Source: Mycolicibacterium parafortuitum (lineage in GTDB: Bacteria > Actinomycetota > Actinomycetes > Mycobacteriales > Mycobacteriaceae). From it: a DNA stretch of 64,000 nt. The stretch spans positions 62,001 to 126,000 of the forward strand of contig NZ_MVID01000004.1 in the NCBI RefSeq assembly GCF_002086815.1, read 5' to 3'. The notes beneath the pieces are model-generated. The model made no database searches. It saw only the letters and a program-made list of their open reading frames with translations, and was not told the DNA's origin. The number at the start of each line of letters is the position of its first letter. Within the stretch, counting starts at the first letter, position 1. Of the stretch, positions 25,547 to 35,609 are shown one piece after another. Made by a program: the position numbers and the translations under genes.

Positions 25547-27394
25547 ATGACTTCCCACATCGCCCCCGTCACCGAGCGGTTCGCGGCAGCGGTCGCCGAG
25601 CACGCCGAGATCGTCACCGACACTGCGGTTCTCACCGACCGAGGCCATGATTTCTGGGGTGTGGGTGGGGTCGCGGAGCTGATGGTGCGTCCGCACTCCG
25701 GTGGCGATGTGGCCCCGATTCTGGCGTTGGCGTCGCAGTTCGGGGTGGCGGTGGTGCCGCGTGGTGGGGCGTCGAACTGCTCGGGGGGGATGATGCCGTC
25801 GGCCAGCCGGGTGCTGCTGGATCTGTCGGGGCTGAATCGGATTCTCGACATCGATCCCGAGCACCGACGCGCCCGTGTCGAGCCCGGGGTGGTGAACTCG
25901 GTGTTGCAGGACGCGTTGGCGCCGTACGGCTTGTGTTTCTCCCCGGATCCGGTCTCCGCGCATCTGGCCACCGTGGGCGGCAACATCATCGAGAACGCCG
26001 GCGGCCCGCACGCACTGAAGTACGGCGTGACCTACAACCACATCCTGTCCGTCGACGTGGCCCTGCCCAACGGCGACACCGTCACATTGCGCGCCGACGA
26101 CGACGGCCCGGACCTGCTGGGCGTGCTGATCGGCTCGGAGGGCACGCTCGGCGTGATCACCGCGGCCACCGTCGCGCTGCGCCCGATCGCACAGGTCACG
26201 CACAGCCTGATGGGCGCGTTCGGGACGGCCCGCTGCGCGGCCGACACCATCGCCGAGATCATCGCCACCGGGGTGGTGCCCGCCGCCGTGGAGTGGCTCG
26301 ACCGGGCCGGAATCGCCGGCCTGCAACAGTTCTACGACACCGGCTATCCGCTGGACGCGGACTCGATCGTGCTGATCGACGTCGACGGCACCGCCGAGGA
26401 GGTCGCCCGCGACCAGGCCATCGTGGAACGGGTGCTGCGCGCCCGCGCCACCGAGGTCCGCATCGCCGAGGACGAGCAGGACCGCGCGGCGCTCTGGTAC
26501 GGCCGGCTGCACGCCCCGGATTCGGTGGTGCAAAGCGGGAAGGGCTTCTTCATCGGTGACGTCACCGTCCCGCGGGACCGGATTCCCGAGATGCAGGAAG
26601 CCATCCAGGCCACCGCGGCCCGGCACGCCGACGGGTTGTTGTTCATCGCGGTGTGCGGGCATGCCGGCGACGGGGATCTGCACCCGACGACGTTCTACGA
26701 CAAAGCCAACCCGCTGGCCGCCTCGTCTCTGGAGGCGGCCAACAACGAGATCATCGCCGCCGCCCTGGCCCTGGGCGGCACCATCACCGGCGAACACGGT
26801 GTCGGCACCGAGAAGATCGCGTTCATGACCCAGCGCTTCACCCCGGTCGAGATCGCCGCGCAACGGGCCATCAAAGCGGCGTTCGACCCGGCCGGGATCC
26901 TCAACCCCGGAGTGATGCTGCCCGAGCCGTCTCCGGAGGAGCCCGACACCAGCGTGTTCGGCGCCGCCGTGCAGGCCGCGCTCACCGGCGGGCCGCACCC
27001 CGATCCCGATGCCGCGCTGACCACCGGCACCCGCACCGACATCGCGGTCAACCTCGGCAACCTCAGCCTGGTCGTGGGTGCCGACGCCACCGTCGCCGAC
27101 CTCAACCAGCACCTGGCCGACCACGGCGTCACCTGTGCCGCGGTCCCCACCACCGGACAGCACCGCACCATCGGCGAAGTCGTCGCCACCGCCGCCGGTG
27201 ACGAGCGGGCCGGGATCCGCCATGCCCTGCTGGGCGCCGAGGTCACCGTCACCGGGACCGCCACCCCCGCCCGCTTCGGCGCCGAAACCATGAAGGACGT
27301 CGCCGGCTACGACACCAAACGCCTCTACATCGGCGCCCACGGCGCCTACGGCCCGCTGACCACACTCATCTTCAAGATCACCGTCACACCTTGA
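25547..27394 (+). CDS. FAD-linked oxidase: GlcD-type glycolate/D-lactate dehydrogenase fused to a GlcE-like domain
   Basis: 615 residues. Residues about 40-215 form the FAD-binding PCMH domain (VVPRGGASNCSGG, SAHLATVGGNIIENAGGP, GSEGTLGVIT). About 220-460 is the FAD-oxidase C-terminal domain with CGHAGDGDLHPT and the GEHGVGTEKI signature. Residues about 480-615 then resemble the GlcE subunit (LGNLSLVVGADATVADLN, TIGEVVAT, ending MKDVAGYDTKRLYIGAHG). It would oxidise a 2-hydroxyacid such as glycolate or D-lactate. ATG at 25547 has AAGGAG 8 bp upstream. No GlcF iron-sulfur subunit is adjacent. Confidence 0.87.
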   Translation: MTSHIAPVTERFAAAVAEHAEIVTDTAVLTDRGHDFWGVGGVAELMVRPHSGGDVAPILALASQFGVAVVPRGGASNCSGGMMPSASRVLLDLSGLNRILDIDPEHRRARVEPGVVNSVLQDALAPYGLCFSPDPVSAHLATVGGNIIENAGGPHALKYGVTYNHILSVDVALPNGDTVTLRADDDGPDLLGVLIGSEGTLGVITAATVALRPIAQVTHSLMGAFGTARCAADTIAEIIATGVVPAAVEWLDRAGIAGLQQFYDTGYPLDADSIVLIDVDGTAEEVARDQAIVERVLRARATEVRIAEDEQDRAALWYGRLHAPDSVVQSGKGFFIGDVTVPRDRIPEMQEAIQATAARHADGLLFIAVCGHAGDGDLHPTTFYDKANPLAASSLEAANNEIIAAALALGGTITGEHGVGTEKIAFMTQRFTPVEIAAQRAIKAAFDPAGILNPGVMLPEPSPEEPDTSVFGAAVQAALTGGPHPDPDAALTTGTRTDIAVNLGNLSLVVGADATVADLNQHLADHGVTCAAVPTTGQHRTIGEVVATAAGDERAGIRHALLGAEVTVTGTATPARFGAETMKDVAGYDTKRLYIGAHGAYGPLTTLIFKITVTP

Positions 27395-27401
27395 CGGTGA
27401 T
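27377..27401 (+). terminator. Hairpin across the glcD-like stop codon (candidate terminator)
   Basis: A perfect 10-bp inverted repeat, ATCACCGTCA (27377-27386) and TGACGGTGAT (27392-27401), with a 5-base loop. It includes the stop codon and is not followed by a T run, so it would be a mycobacterial-style terminator without U tract, or an mRNA-end stabiliser. It separates the oxidase from the VTC operon. Confidence 0.45.
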
Positions 27402-27541
27402 GCGAAATGCGTCCTCCGCCATAGCTTGTCCTCGATGGGACACCTGTCACATGCACATACCTCTCACAGCCGGCGCATAGCTTCAAGTGCTTAGCTTGGG
27501 TAACGATCAGCGGCGGTGACGAAAGGGGGACGGGTCTCCAC

Positions 27542-28417
27542 ATGGGCGTTTTCGACAGGTTCCGGCGCAGCCCCGCGGATACCGCGTACGACGAACCCGA
27601 AGACATTCCCACCCAGCCCACGGGGTACCAGCAGACCGCGAGCCGCCTCCACGCGTTCAACCGCTACGAGATCAAATACCTGCTCGACGAGGCGAAGGTA
27701 CCGGCGCTGCGCGACGAGCTCGCGGGCCACATGGACTCGGATCCGTATTCGCCGCACGGCGGTTATCCGGTGACGTCGCTGTACTACGACACCCCCGATC
27801 TGCGTTTCTACTGGGAGAAGATCGAGGGCCTACGCTTCCGCCGCAAGCTGCGGATGCGTCTGTACGGCAACGCGTCCGAGTGCACCGACGCCACGGCGGT
27901 TCAGGTCGAGATCAAGCAGCGCGTGAACCGGGTCACGCAGAAACGCCGGTTGGCCATGCCGTACGGCGCCGCTCGCCGGTGGCTCGACCACCGAGAGCCG
28001 GTTGCCCACGCACCGGCAGAGCGCCCGTTCGTCGAGGAGGTCACCACGCTGGTCGGCAATCTGGATCTGCGCCCGATCGTCACCACCGGCTACCTGCGGG
28101 AGGCGTTCGTCGGCCGGGATGCCGACCTTGGCCTGCGCGTGACGATCGACCACAAGGTGCACGGCCGTGACCGCGACTTCGGATTCGCGTCCGGCGCCCA
28201 GAATCGGTTCATCATCCCGCCGCACCTGGCGATCGTGGAGATCAAGGCCAACGAGCGGGTGCCGTACTGGGTCACCGATCTCACGGCGCGCAGCGATATG
28301 TCGGTGGTCCGGATCTCCAAGTACTGCCAGTCGGTTCAGGCGTTCGGCCTCGCGCCGCGTTCCCGCTACGGCGCCCCCGAACTCGCCGACCACGAGCCCG
28401 TCGCCGTTCTCCCCTGA
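27542..28417 (+). CDS. VTC-domain polyphosphate polymerase-like protein
   Basis: 291 residues. The VTC tunnel-domain basic and acidic residues are in place: FNRYEIKYLL (about 40), SLYYDTPDLRFYWEK, FRRKLRMRLYG, VQVEIKQRVNRVTQKRR, VTIDHKV and AIVEIKANERVPYWV. In eukaryotic Vtc4 this fold polymerises ATP gamma-phosphate into polyphosphate. There is no membrane helix, so it would act on the cytosolic side with the membrane protein encoded 49 bp downstream. The ribosome site is AAAGGGGG about 12 bp before ATG 27542. First gene of a three-gene operon. Confidence 0.85.
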   Translation: MGVFDRFRRSPADTAYDEPEDIPTQPTGYQQTASRLHAFNRYEIKYLLDEAKVPALRDELAGHMDSDPYSPHGGYPVTSLYYDTPDLRFYWEKIEGLRFRRKLRMRLYGNASECTDATAVQVEIKQRVNRVTQKRRLAMPYGAARRWLDHREPVAHAPAERPFVEEVTTLVGNLDLRPIVTTGYLREAFVGRDADLGLRVTIDHKVHGRDRDFGFASGAQNRFIIPPHLAIVEIKANERVPYWVTDLTARSDMSVVRISKYCQSVQAFGLAPRSRYGAPELADHEPVAVLP

Positions 28418-28466
28418 GTTCCCTCCTGATTCACCCCGCTCACGCGATACCTGCGAAAGATCGAGA

Positions 28467-29144
28467 ATGACCATCAATCTGCAAGACCTCAGCGGCACCT
28501 TCACCGTGTTCGACGTGATCGCCTCGCTGGCACTGTCATTCGTGCTGGCGGCGATTATCGGCTGGGTCTACCGATACACCCACAAGAACGTCTCCTACAG
28601 CCAGTCCTACGTGCAGACCCTCGTGATGGTCTGCATGGTGATCTCGGTGATCATGCTCGTGGTCGGCTCGAATATCGCGCGTGCGTTCGCCCTGGTCGGC
28701 GCCCTGTCGGTGATCCGGTTCCGCAACGCCATCAAGGAGACGCGTGACGTCGGTTTCATCTTCCTGGCCATGGCGATCGGGATGACGACCGGCACCCGTT
28801 TCTACGTGCTGGCCGTCGCCGCGACCGTGGTGATCTGCCTGGTGCTGGTGATCATGTACCGCTTCAACTGGTTCAAGCTCGACGTGCAGCGCCAGGTGGT
28901 CAAGGTGCAGGTGCCGCCGGAGCCGGAGTACACCGCCCGTGTCGAGGACGTCCTGATCGCGCACTGCAGCGAGTTCGAGCTGGTGTCCACCGAATCCGCC
29001 CGATCCGGGGCACTGACCGAGCTGTACTACACCGCGCGGCTCAAGAAGGGCCGCAAGGCCGGCGAGCTGATCTCGGCCCTCAGCGCGGTGAACTCCGGAC
29101 AGCGGGTCACGGTGCTGACCGGGTACGACCAGACCGACATCTGA
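28467..29144 (+). CDS. DUF4956 membrane protein
   Basis: 225 residues. Four membrane helices occupy about 15-140 (including FVLAAIIGWVYRYTH, VMVCMVISVIMLVVG, and the conserved loop ALSVIRFRNAIKETRDVGFIF typical of DUF4956), followed by a soluble domain of about 85 residues. DUF4956 genes are repeatedly found next to VTC and CotH genes, but the function is unknown. It could form the membrane exit path or anchor for the VTC enzyme (inference). Its stop overlaps the next start as TGATG. Confidence 0.85.
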   Translation: MTINLQDLSGTFTVFDVIASLALSFVLAAIIGWVYRYTHKNVSYSQSYVQTLVMVCMVISVIMLVVGSNIARAFALVGALSVIRFRNAIKETRDVGFIFLAMAIGMTTGTRFYVLAVAATVVICLVLVIMYRFNWFKLDVQRQVVKVQVPPEPEYTARVEDVLIAHCSEFELVSTESARSGALTELYYTARLKKGRKAGELISALSAVNSGQRVTVLTGYDQTDI

Positions 29145-30592
29145 TGGCCACCCCGGCCGCAGCGCCGCCGCCGAAACGGCGTCTGGCACACCGTGTTCCG
29201 ATCCGGTTGCGCCAGCACTGGAAGCTGCTCACGGTGCTGGCCGCCGTCGCGGTGGGTTTGTCGGCAGCGTTCGGTCAGACCATGATCCGGCCGTACATCA
29301 CCGGCGACATCTCGGTGGTGACCTCGGCGATCACCGAGGACATCGCCGGCACCGTCGACCTGTTCGACACGACTGTCGCGCATACGGTCTCGATCGACAT
29401 CTCACCCGCCGAGTACGCGGACATGATCTCGGCGTACGAGAAGGACGGCGCCAAGAAGTGGGTGAACGCCGACCTCGTCATCGACGGTACGGCCATCCCC
29501 GACGCGGCGGTGCGGCTGAAGGGCAACTCCACCCTGATGGCGCTGCGCGGTGGCTTTCCGCCCGGCAAGCCCGATGCGCCCGGGCCCGGCGCTGCGTCGT
29601 TCAGTCAGTTCATGGGCGGGGTCGGCGCAGCCGACGCCGACGACCCCACCAGCCTGCCGTTGTTGATCAGTTTCGACGAGAACGCCGACGGGCGCGGCTA
29701 TCAGGGCATGACGGAACTGTCGGTGCGGCCGGGCACCCCGGTGCTCAACGAAGCTCTGGCGCTGTCGCTGACGGCGGCCACGGGCCAGCCCACCCAGCGG
29801 TACGGATATGCGACGTACACGATCAACGGGCAGACCACCACACGGCTTCTTCTCGAGCATCCCGACGAGGGATACGCGCAGAGCCTGTTCGACTCGGACG
29901 GCTATCTGTACAAGGCCGACGCCAGTTCGGCCCTGGAGTTCGCCGGCACCGACCAGTCCGTATACGCCGAGAAGTTCAAGCAGCTCAACTCTTCCGACAA
30001 CGGCACTCTGGCGCCGGTGATCAACTTCCTGCAGTGGCTCGACCGCGCCGACACCGAGGAGTTCGACGCACACCTGGCCGACTGGGTGGACGTCGACTCG
30101 TTCGCACGCTACGTCGCCACCCAGAATCTGTTGGTCAACGCCGACGACATGGCGGGCCCCGGCCAGAACTACTACCTCTGGTATGACCTGAAAACCCGGA
30201 AACTGTCCGTGATCTCGTGGGATCTGAACCTCGCGATGACCGGCGAGGCCACCATCGGGCCCGACGACGCCGTGCGGCTGCCCCCGCCCCCGTCGGGGAT
30301 GCCCGCACCGCCGACCGGCATGTTCGGCAGCAAGGGCCCCAAGATCGGCAACCCGCTCCGGGATCGCTTCCTGGCGTCGCAGAGGTTCACCGCGCTCTAT
30401 CACGACGCGTATTGGCAGCTCTACGACCAGATGTACGCCGATGGGCGCGCGCACGCGCTGCTCGACGAGATCGCCGCCACCGTGCCGGTCACCGACGGGC
30501 TCAGCACAGCCGACCTCGCGGAAAAGGTCGCCTCGATGCACACCTGGATCGACCAGCGCACCGCCGCGCTCGACGAACTCCGCGCTGGCTAG
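29144..30592 (+). CDS. CotH-family protein kinase-like protein, membrane-anchored
   Basis: 482 residues. A basic N-terminus and one membrane helix (about 27-48) put the rest outside the cell. The CotH domain is visible from [13 protein letters not shown] through [10 protein letters not shown] (nucleotide-site region), [21 protein letters not shown] and [24 protein letters not shown]. The second acidic metal ligand usually written WDxD appears here as WDLN, so catalytic capacity is uncertain. CotH proteins are secreted atypical kinases in spore formers. Coupled to the DUF4956 gene by a TGATG overlap; its stop overlaps the convergent mmpL stop within a CTAG. Confidence 0.83.
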   Translation: MATPAAAPPPKRRLAHRVPIRLRQHWKLLTVLAAVAVGLSAAFGQTMIRPYITGDISVVTSAITEDIAGTVDLFDTTVAHTVSIDISPAEYADMISAYEKDGAKKWVNADLVIDGTAIPDAAVRLKGNSTLMALRGGFPPGKPDAPGPGAASFSQFMGGVGAADADDPTSLPLLISFDENADGRGYQGMTELSVRPGTPVLNEALALSLTAATGQPTQRYGYATYTINGQTTTRLLLEHPDEGYAQSLFDSDGYLYKADASSALEFAGTDQSVYAEKFKQLNSSDNGTLAPVINFLQWLDRADTEEFDAHLADWVDVDSFARYVATQNLLVNADDMAGPGQNYYLWYDLKTRKLSVISWDLNLAMTGEATIGPDDAVRLPPPPSGMPAPPTGMFGSKGPKIGNPLRDRFLASQRFTALYHDAYWQLYDQMYADGRAHALLDEIAATVPVTDGLSTADLAEKVASMHTWIDQRTAALDELRAG

Positions 30593-33495
30593 CCGATCCG
30601 CTGCGGCCACGGGCTGGGCACCGGGCGCGGCCGGACCCGCTGCGGCCACCAGAACCAGCGGCCCAGCAGCGACGCGATCGACGGGGTCATCAGCGAGCGC
30701 ACCACCAGCGTGTCGAACAGCAGACCGAGGCCGATCGTGGTGCCCACCTGACCGATGATGACCAGCTTGCTCACCGCCATCGACATCATCGTGAACGCGA
30801 ACACCAGACCCGCGGCGGTCACCACCGAACCGGTCCCGACCATCGAACGCAGGATTCCGGTGTTGATGCCGGCGTGCACCTCCTCCTTCATCCGGGAGAC
30901 CAGCAGCAGGTTGTAGTCCGCGCCGACGGCGAGCAACACGATCACCGACATCGGCAGCACCATCCAGTGCAGCGGGATGCCGACGATGTGCTGCCACAAC
31001 AGAACCGACAGACCGAACGACGCGGCCAGGCTCAGCACCACGGTGCCGACGATCACGGCGGCCGCGGCGACGGCCCGGGTGAGCACCATCATGATGATGA
31101 AGATCAGGATCAGCGCGGCGACCGCGACGATCAGCAGGTCGTAGTCCGCACCCTGCTGCAGGTCGGCGTAGGTCGCCGCGCTGCCGCCCAGATAGATCGC
31201 CGAGCCCTCCCACGGGGTGCCCTTGATCGCGTCGGCGGCGGCGACCTTGAGCGGCTCGATCCGCGAAATGCCCTCGGGGGTCAGCGGATCGCCCTGATGG
31301 GTGATCGTGAAACGGACCGCCTTGCCGTCCGGGGAGATGAAGTTGTCCATGCCGTCGAGGAAGTCGGCGTTGGTGAACGCCTCCGGCGGCAGGTAGAACG
31401 AGTCGTCGTTGAGCGCCGCGTCGAACGCATCGCCCATCGCGGTCATGTCCTCCTGCAGCGACATCGCGAGGTCCTGCTGCGCTTTCTGAGACGCGTACTG
31501 GTTCAACAGGATCTGCTTCTGGTGCTTCATCGAGTCGATCTGGGCCGGCATCACCGCGACCATCTTCGGCATCAGCTCGGCCATCCGGCGCATTTCCGGT
31601 ACCAGTTCCTGGAAGTCGTCGGACATGGTGTTCAGGCCGTCGAGCGCGTCGAACACCGACCGCAGCGACCAGCAGATCGGGATGTTGAAGCAGTGCGGTT
31701 CCCAGTACAGGTAGTTGCGGATCGGACGCATCATGTCGTCGAAGTCCGCCAGATGATCACGCACCTCGGACATGTCGTCGGACGTATTGGCCATCTTGTC
31801 GGCCATCGACGCCGACACCGCGGCCAGATCCTGCTGAATGCTCATCATCTCGGTCATCGCGTCGATGCTGACCTGCAGATCGTCGGCCTGGGCGAGCATG
31901 TTCTCCAGATTGTTCTGGGTGTAGTCGTTGCTCATGATCTGCAGCGTGCCGCTCTGGCCGATCGTGTACGGGATCGTCGAGTGCTCGATCGGCTTGCCGT
32001 CCGGGCGGGTGATGGTCTGCACCTGGGCGATACCGTGCACGCGGACAAGGGCTTTGGCGATCTTGTCGATCACCAGGAAGTCGGCCGGGTTGCGCAGGTC
32101 GTGGTCGGTCTCGATCAGCAGCAGGTCCGGATTCATCTTGGCCTGCGTGAAATGCCGGTCCGATGCCGCGTATCCGACGTTCGCCGGGACACTGTCGGGC
32201 AGGTAGATCCGGTCGTTGTAGGTGGTGTGGTAGCCGGGCAGCGCCAGCAGGCCGACCAGCGCGGCGACGATGGCGCACACCAGGATCGCGCCCGGCCAGC
32301 GCACGGTGGTGGTACCGACCTTGTGCCACAGCCGGGACTGGCCCGTCTGTTTCGGCTCCAGCACGTTGCCGAACCGGGTGCACACCGAGATCAGCGCCGG
32401 GCCGAGTGTCAGCGCCGACGCGATCACCATCACCATGCCGACGGCCAGCGGCAGTCCCATGGTCTGGAAGTACGGCAACCGGGTGAAGTACAGGCAGCAC
32501 GCGGCGCCGGCGATGGTCAGGCCTGACGCCAACACCACATGCGCGGTGCCGTGAAACATGTCGTAGTAGGCGCTTTCGCGGTCCTTACCCTTACGTCGGG
32601 CCTCGTGGTAGCGGCCGATCAGGAAGATCGCGTAGTCGGTCGCCGCGGCGATGGCGAGGGTGACCAGCATGTTGATCGCGAACGTGGTCAGGCCGAAGAC
32701 GTGGTGGTATCCCAGCACGGCGACGATGCCGCGCGAGGACAGCAGCCCGGCGACCACCAGCACCATCACGATGCCCGTCGTCACCACCGACCGGTAGACG
32801 ATCAGCAGCATGATGATGATCACGGCGAAGGTGACCGCCTCGATCATCTTCATGCTGGCGTCGCCGACGGCGGTCTGATCGGCGCTCAGCGCCGACGGGC
32901 CCGTCACGTATACGTGCAGACCGTCGGGAGCGTCTGCGTCCGAGGCTATTTCGCGCACTCTTTGCACGGACTCGTTGGCCAGCGCCTCGCCCTGCTCGCC
33001 GGCGATGTAGACCTGCACGTAGGCGGCCTTGTTGTCGACGCTCTGCGCGCCGGTGGTGGTCAGCGAGTCACCCCAGAAGTCCTGGACATGCTCGACGTGC
33101 TCGGTGTCGGCCGCCAGCCGGGCGACCATGTCGTCGTAGAACGCGTGCGCCTCGGTGCCCAGCGGCTCGTCGCCCTCCAGCACTATCATCACCGAACTCG
33201 ACGTGGTGTACTCGCCGAACACCTCGCCGACGCGTTTGGTCGCGATCTTCGACGGGGCGTCGGCGGGGCTCATCGAGACCGCGCGCATCTTGCCGACCTC
33301 GTCGAGCTGCGGCACCACGGTGTTGAGCACGGCGATGATGGCGACCCAGGCCAGGATGATCGGGATCGCAAAGGCCCGCAGGAACCGCGGCACCAGCGGT
33401 CGGCGCTCCTCGGCGCGGTGCCGCGGCTTCGGGATCGGGTTGGTGGGCGCCGCGTCGCGGTCCTCGTCGCGGTCCTCGTCGACGGTGGCGCTCAT
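30589..33495 (-). CDS. MmpL family RND transporter
   Basis: 968 residues, about twelve membrane helices with two large extracytoplasmic loops. The proton-relay Asp-Tyr pairs are present in both halves ([17 protein letters not shown] and [17 protein letters not shown]). The second extracytoplasmic loop has a long helical hairpin ([14 protein letters not shown] onward), as in MmpL4/5-type siderophore or lipid exporters. The start codon overlaps the mmpS stop (ATGA), so the pair is co-translated. The cargo (siderophore, glycopeptidolipid or drug) cannot be assigned. Confidence 0.92.
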   Translation of the reverse strand: MSATVDEDRDEDRDAAPTNPIPKPRHRAEERRPLVPRFLRAFAIPIILAWVAIIAVLNTVVPQLDEVGKMRAVSMSPADAPSKIATKRVGEVFGEYTTSSSVMIVLEGDEPLGTEAHAFYDDMVARLAADTEHVEHVQDFWGDSLTTTGAQSVDNKAAYVQVYIAGEQGEALANESVQRVREIASDADAPDGLHVYVTGPSALSADQTAVGDASMKMIEAVTFAVIIIMLLIVYRSVVTTGIVMVLVVAGLLSSRGIVAVLGYHHVFGLTTFAINMLVTLAIAAATDYAIFLIGRYHEARRKGKDRESAYYDMFHGTAHVVLASGLTIAGAACCLYFTRLPYFQTMGLPLAVGMVMVIASALTLGPALISVCTRFGNVLEPKQTGQSRLWHKVGTTTVRWPGAILVCAIVAALVGLLALPGYHTTYNDRIYLPDSVPANVGYAASDRHFTQAKMNPDLLLIETDHDLRNPADFLVIDKIAKALVRVHGIAQVQTITRPDGKPIEHSTIPYTIGQSGTLQIMSNDYTQNNLENMLAQADDLQVSIDAMTEMMSIQQDLAAVSASMADKMANTSDDMSEVRDHLADFDDMMRPIRNYLYWEPHCFNIPICWSLRSVFDALDGLNTMSDDFQELVPEMRRMAELMPKMVAVMPAQIDSMKHQKQILLNQYASQKAQQDLAMSLQEDMTAMGDAFDAALNDDSFYLPPEAFTNADFLDGMDNFISPDGKAVRFTITHQGDPLTPEGISRIEPLKVAAADAIKGTPWEGSAIYLGGSAATYADLQQGADYDLLIVAVAALILIFIIMMVLTRAVAAAAVIVGTVVLSLAASFGLSVLLWQHIVGIPLHWMVLPMSVIVLLAVGADYNLLLVSRMKEEVHAGINTGILRSMVGTGSVVTAAGLVFAFTMMSMAVSKLVIIGQVGTTIGLGLLFDTLVVRSLMTPSIASLLGRWFWWPQRVRPRPVPSPWPQRIG

Positions 33496-33917
33496 GCGGA
33501 CTTCACCAGGCAGTAGGTCTCGGCATTCATACCGGTTGCGGTCCTTTCGTCCTTGACCTCGCCGTCGACCGTGATCCGGCAGGTGATGCTGTCGCCGTCG
33601 CCCTGCGCGAGCATGTTGACGTTGGCCGCGGCCGCCGTGGTGGTCAGCGTGATCGACCAGGGCAGGCCGGTGTCGACCGCGCGCTGCGGTTTGCCGTCGA
33701 GGTCCAGGTAGTTGATGACGGCGGTGCCGCCGGTACCGAACACCTCGTAGACCACGACCTTCGGGTCGGTGTCCTCGGCGATCCCCGCCCCGACCGGGGT
33801 GACGACCACCGGGTTGGAGCCGAACACCAGGCGCAGGTTGCTGACCGTGAAGGCCCCCGCGGCGATCGCGCAGACAATCACGACGGGCAGCCAGAACCGC
33901 CGCAACACCTTGGTCAT
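33492..33917 (-). CDS. MmpS family membrane accessory protein
   Basis: 141 residues. One N-terminal membrane helix ([16 protein letters not shown]), then the MmpS beta-sandwich: [48 protein letters not shown], ending in the family signature [11 protein letters not shown] at 33917 is chosen from family length (about 140) and a GAAAGG 8 bp upstream; a TTG further upstream is rejected. MmpS proteins are periplasmic partners of MmpL. The operon is driven from the region with the twin GGAT-N7-ATCC operators. Confidence 0.9.
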   Translation of the reverse strand: MTKVLRRFWLPVVIVCAIAAGAFTVSNLRLVFGSNPVVVTPVGAGIAEDTDPKVVVYEVFGTGGTAVINYLDLDGKPQRAVDTGLPWSITLTTTAAAANVNMLAQGDGDSITCRITVDGEVKDERTATGMNAETYCLVKSA

Positions 33918-33994
33918 GAACGTGGCCTTTCGGCGTCGGGAACGGCCTCCGGGCGCGGCCGAAAAATTCTCGTCCGACAACCTAACGAATTAAG

Positions 33995-34031
33995 TGGATA
34001 GATTCAATCCGAATGGATAGAGTTGATCCGC
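33995..34031. promoter_or_regulatory. Twin operators between mmpS and tetR (GGAT-N7-ATCC, 19-bp period)
   Basis: Two 15-bp palindromes GGAT-N7-ATCC, at 33996-34010 and 34015-34029, sit in an 18-bp direct repeat (33995-34012 and 34014-34031) that begins TGGATAGA in both copies. The 19-bp spacing puts them on nearly the same face of the helix. They lie between the divergent mmpS and TetR genes, the expected place for a TetR operator that represses both. Confidence 0.7.
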
Positions 34032-34061
34032 TTGCTGAATCGCTTGGCTAGACTTGGCCAC

Positions 34062-34751
34062 GTGGAATCCCCGGCCGCGATCGAGCGCCCGTTGCGCAAG
34101 GACGCCGAGCGCAACCGGCAGCGCATCCTGGCCGCGGCCCGCGACCTGTTCGCGACCCGCGGTCTCGAACCCCACCTCAACGACATCGCCCACCACGCAG
34201 GCGTGGGCGTCGGCACCATCTACCGCAGGTTCGCCAGCAAGGAGGACCTGCTCGAGGCGCTGTTCGACGACGCCATGCACCAACTCGCCGACTACGCCGA
34301 AGAGGCGCTGCGCTTCCCGGATTCGTGGGAGGGGTTCTCGTGGTTCATGGAGCGGATGTGCGAGCTGACGGCGACCGACCGCGGGATGCGTGAGATCGCG
34401 TTCAGCAAGGCCTATGGCGGCGAGCGGGTGTGCGCGGCGCGGGACCGGTTGAAGCCTCTGCTCGGGCAGCTCGTCGAACGCGCGCAGGCCGACGGTCACG
34501 TGCGCCGCGACCTGTCCCCCACCGATATGCCGCTGTTCGGGCTGCTGTCCGGAACCGTCAGTGAGTTCACCAGGAATGTGGACCCCACGCTGTGGCGCCG
34601 CTACGTCGCACTGCTGCTCGACGGCATCCGCCGCCGCGACGACCAGGACCGGTTGCCGGTGGAAGCCCTCGACAGCGACGGACTGGAACGCGCGATGGAC
34701 ACCTGGGAACCCGCCGGGCCCGGCGACGGCAGGGCCCGGCCCGCTCCGTAA
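34062..34751 (+). CDS. TetR-family regulator of the mmpS/mmpL genes
   Basis: 229 residues. N-terminal helix-turn-helix: RILAAARDLFATRGLEPHLNDIAHHAGVGVGTIYRRFASKEDLL spans about 24-67 (helix 3 is GVGTIYRRF). The ligand domain ends with a Pro/Gly/Asp-rich tail. GTG at 34062 is chosen over an upstream TTG because it keeps the twin palindromes free of coding. Divergent from mmpS and thus the probable local repressor, as in MmpR5-type drug-efflux control (inference). Confidence 0.85.
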   Translation: MESPAAIERPLRKDAERNRQRILAAARDLFATRGLEPHLNDIAHHAGVGVGTIYRRFASKEDLLEALFDDAMHQLADYAEEALRFPDSWEGFSWFMERMCELTATDRGMREIAFSKAYGGERVCAARDRLKPLLGQLVERAQADGHVRRDLSPTDMPLFGLLSGTVSEFTRNVDPTLWRRYVALLLDGIRRRDDQDRLPVEALDSDGLERAMDTWEPAGPGDGRARPAP

Positions 34752-34754
34752 GGG

Positions 34755-35609
34755 TCAGCGCACCAGGGTGGCGCCACCGTCGAGGCGGATCTGCTGTCCG
34801 GTCATGAACCGGGACTCGTCGGAGAGCAGATACAGTGCGGCATAAGCCGATTCCCACACGGTGCCGCGGCCCATCTTGAGCTTGACCACGTCCTTGTGCT
34901 TTTCGGCCGCCTCCTCGGCGTCCATCCCGAACAGCGACTGCGAATCCCGGTTGGCCAGCACGGAGTTGATGGGCCCGAGCATCAGCGTGTTGGCCCGGAT
35001 GCCGGCCTCGGCGAACTGCACCGCGGTCAGTTCGGTGATCTGGTTGACCCCGCACTTGCCCAGCGCGTAAGGCATGATGCCGATGTTGAGGCCCAGTTCG
35101 TTCTTGACGCTGGCGATCGACGAGATATTGACGATGCTGCCGGCGGTGTCGCCGTCGTTGCGTTCCATGCACTGCGCGGCAAAGAGATTGCAGTGGTAGC
35201 AGCCCAGCATATTGACGTTGATACCGCGGTTGAAGTTCTCCACGGTCATCGAGTTGGTCTCGAAGTCGAACGGCGGATTGGTCGCGACGCTGTAGACCAT
35301 GCCGTCGACGCGGCCGCTGGTCTGCATCGCGGTGTCGAAGATCCGTCGGCAGTCGTCCTTGTCGGCGACGTCGGCTTCGACGGCGTAGGCGCGGCCGCCC
35401 TCGGCGAGAATCATCTCGACGGTCTCCTTCACCGCCGCCGGATTCAGGTCCACCGCAACCACTTCGGCGCCGTGACGGGCCGCGAGCAGGGAGATGGCGC
35501 GCCCGTTGCCCATACCCGGCCCGGGACTCTGGCCGGCGCCGACCACGACGACGACCTTGCCGGTCAGGTCGAACGCCCTGCGGTCCTTGCGGTCGAAGTC
35601 AGTGGACAT
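34755..35609 (-). CDS. Short-chain dehydrogenase/reductase (SDR)
   Basis: 284 residues. Rossmann nucleotide motif VVVVGAGQSPGPGMGNGRAI (a stretched GxxxGxG form), VDLN after strand 2, VYSVATNPP in place of NNAG, catalytic Ser in NISSIAS and Tyr-Lys in YALGKCG. ATG at 35609 has GAGGAG 7 bp upstream. It overlaps the ferredoxin gene by 11 bp and is the third gene of the P450-ferredoxin-SDR operon, so it probably oxidises an alcohol made by the P450 (inference). Substrate unknown. Confidence 0.88.
   Translation of the reverse strand: MSTDFDRKDRRAFDLTGKVVVVVGAGQSPGPGMGNGRAISLLAARHGAEVVAVDLNPAAVKETVEMILAEGGRAYAVEADVADKDDCRRIFDTAMQTSGRVDGMVYSVATNPPFDFETNSMTVENFNRGINVNMLGCYHCNLFAAQCMERNDGDTAGSIVNISSIASVKNELGLNIGIMPYALGKCGVNQITELTAVQFAEAGIRANTLMLGPINSVLANRDSQSLFGMDAEEAAEKHKDVVKLKMGRGTVWESAYAALYLLSDESRFMTGQQIRLDGGATLVR

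Noticed and set aside
27420..27497. Direct repeats CATAGCTT (27420 and 27476) with a related TTAGCTT upstream of the VTC operon
   Set aside because: Short and 56 bp apart; may be promoter elements but not distinguishable from chance.
30217..32526. Plus-strand frame spanning CotH and opposite mmpL
   Set aside because: Out-of-frame with CotH and antisense to mmpL; no recognisable domain.
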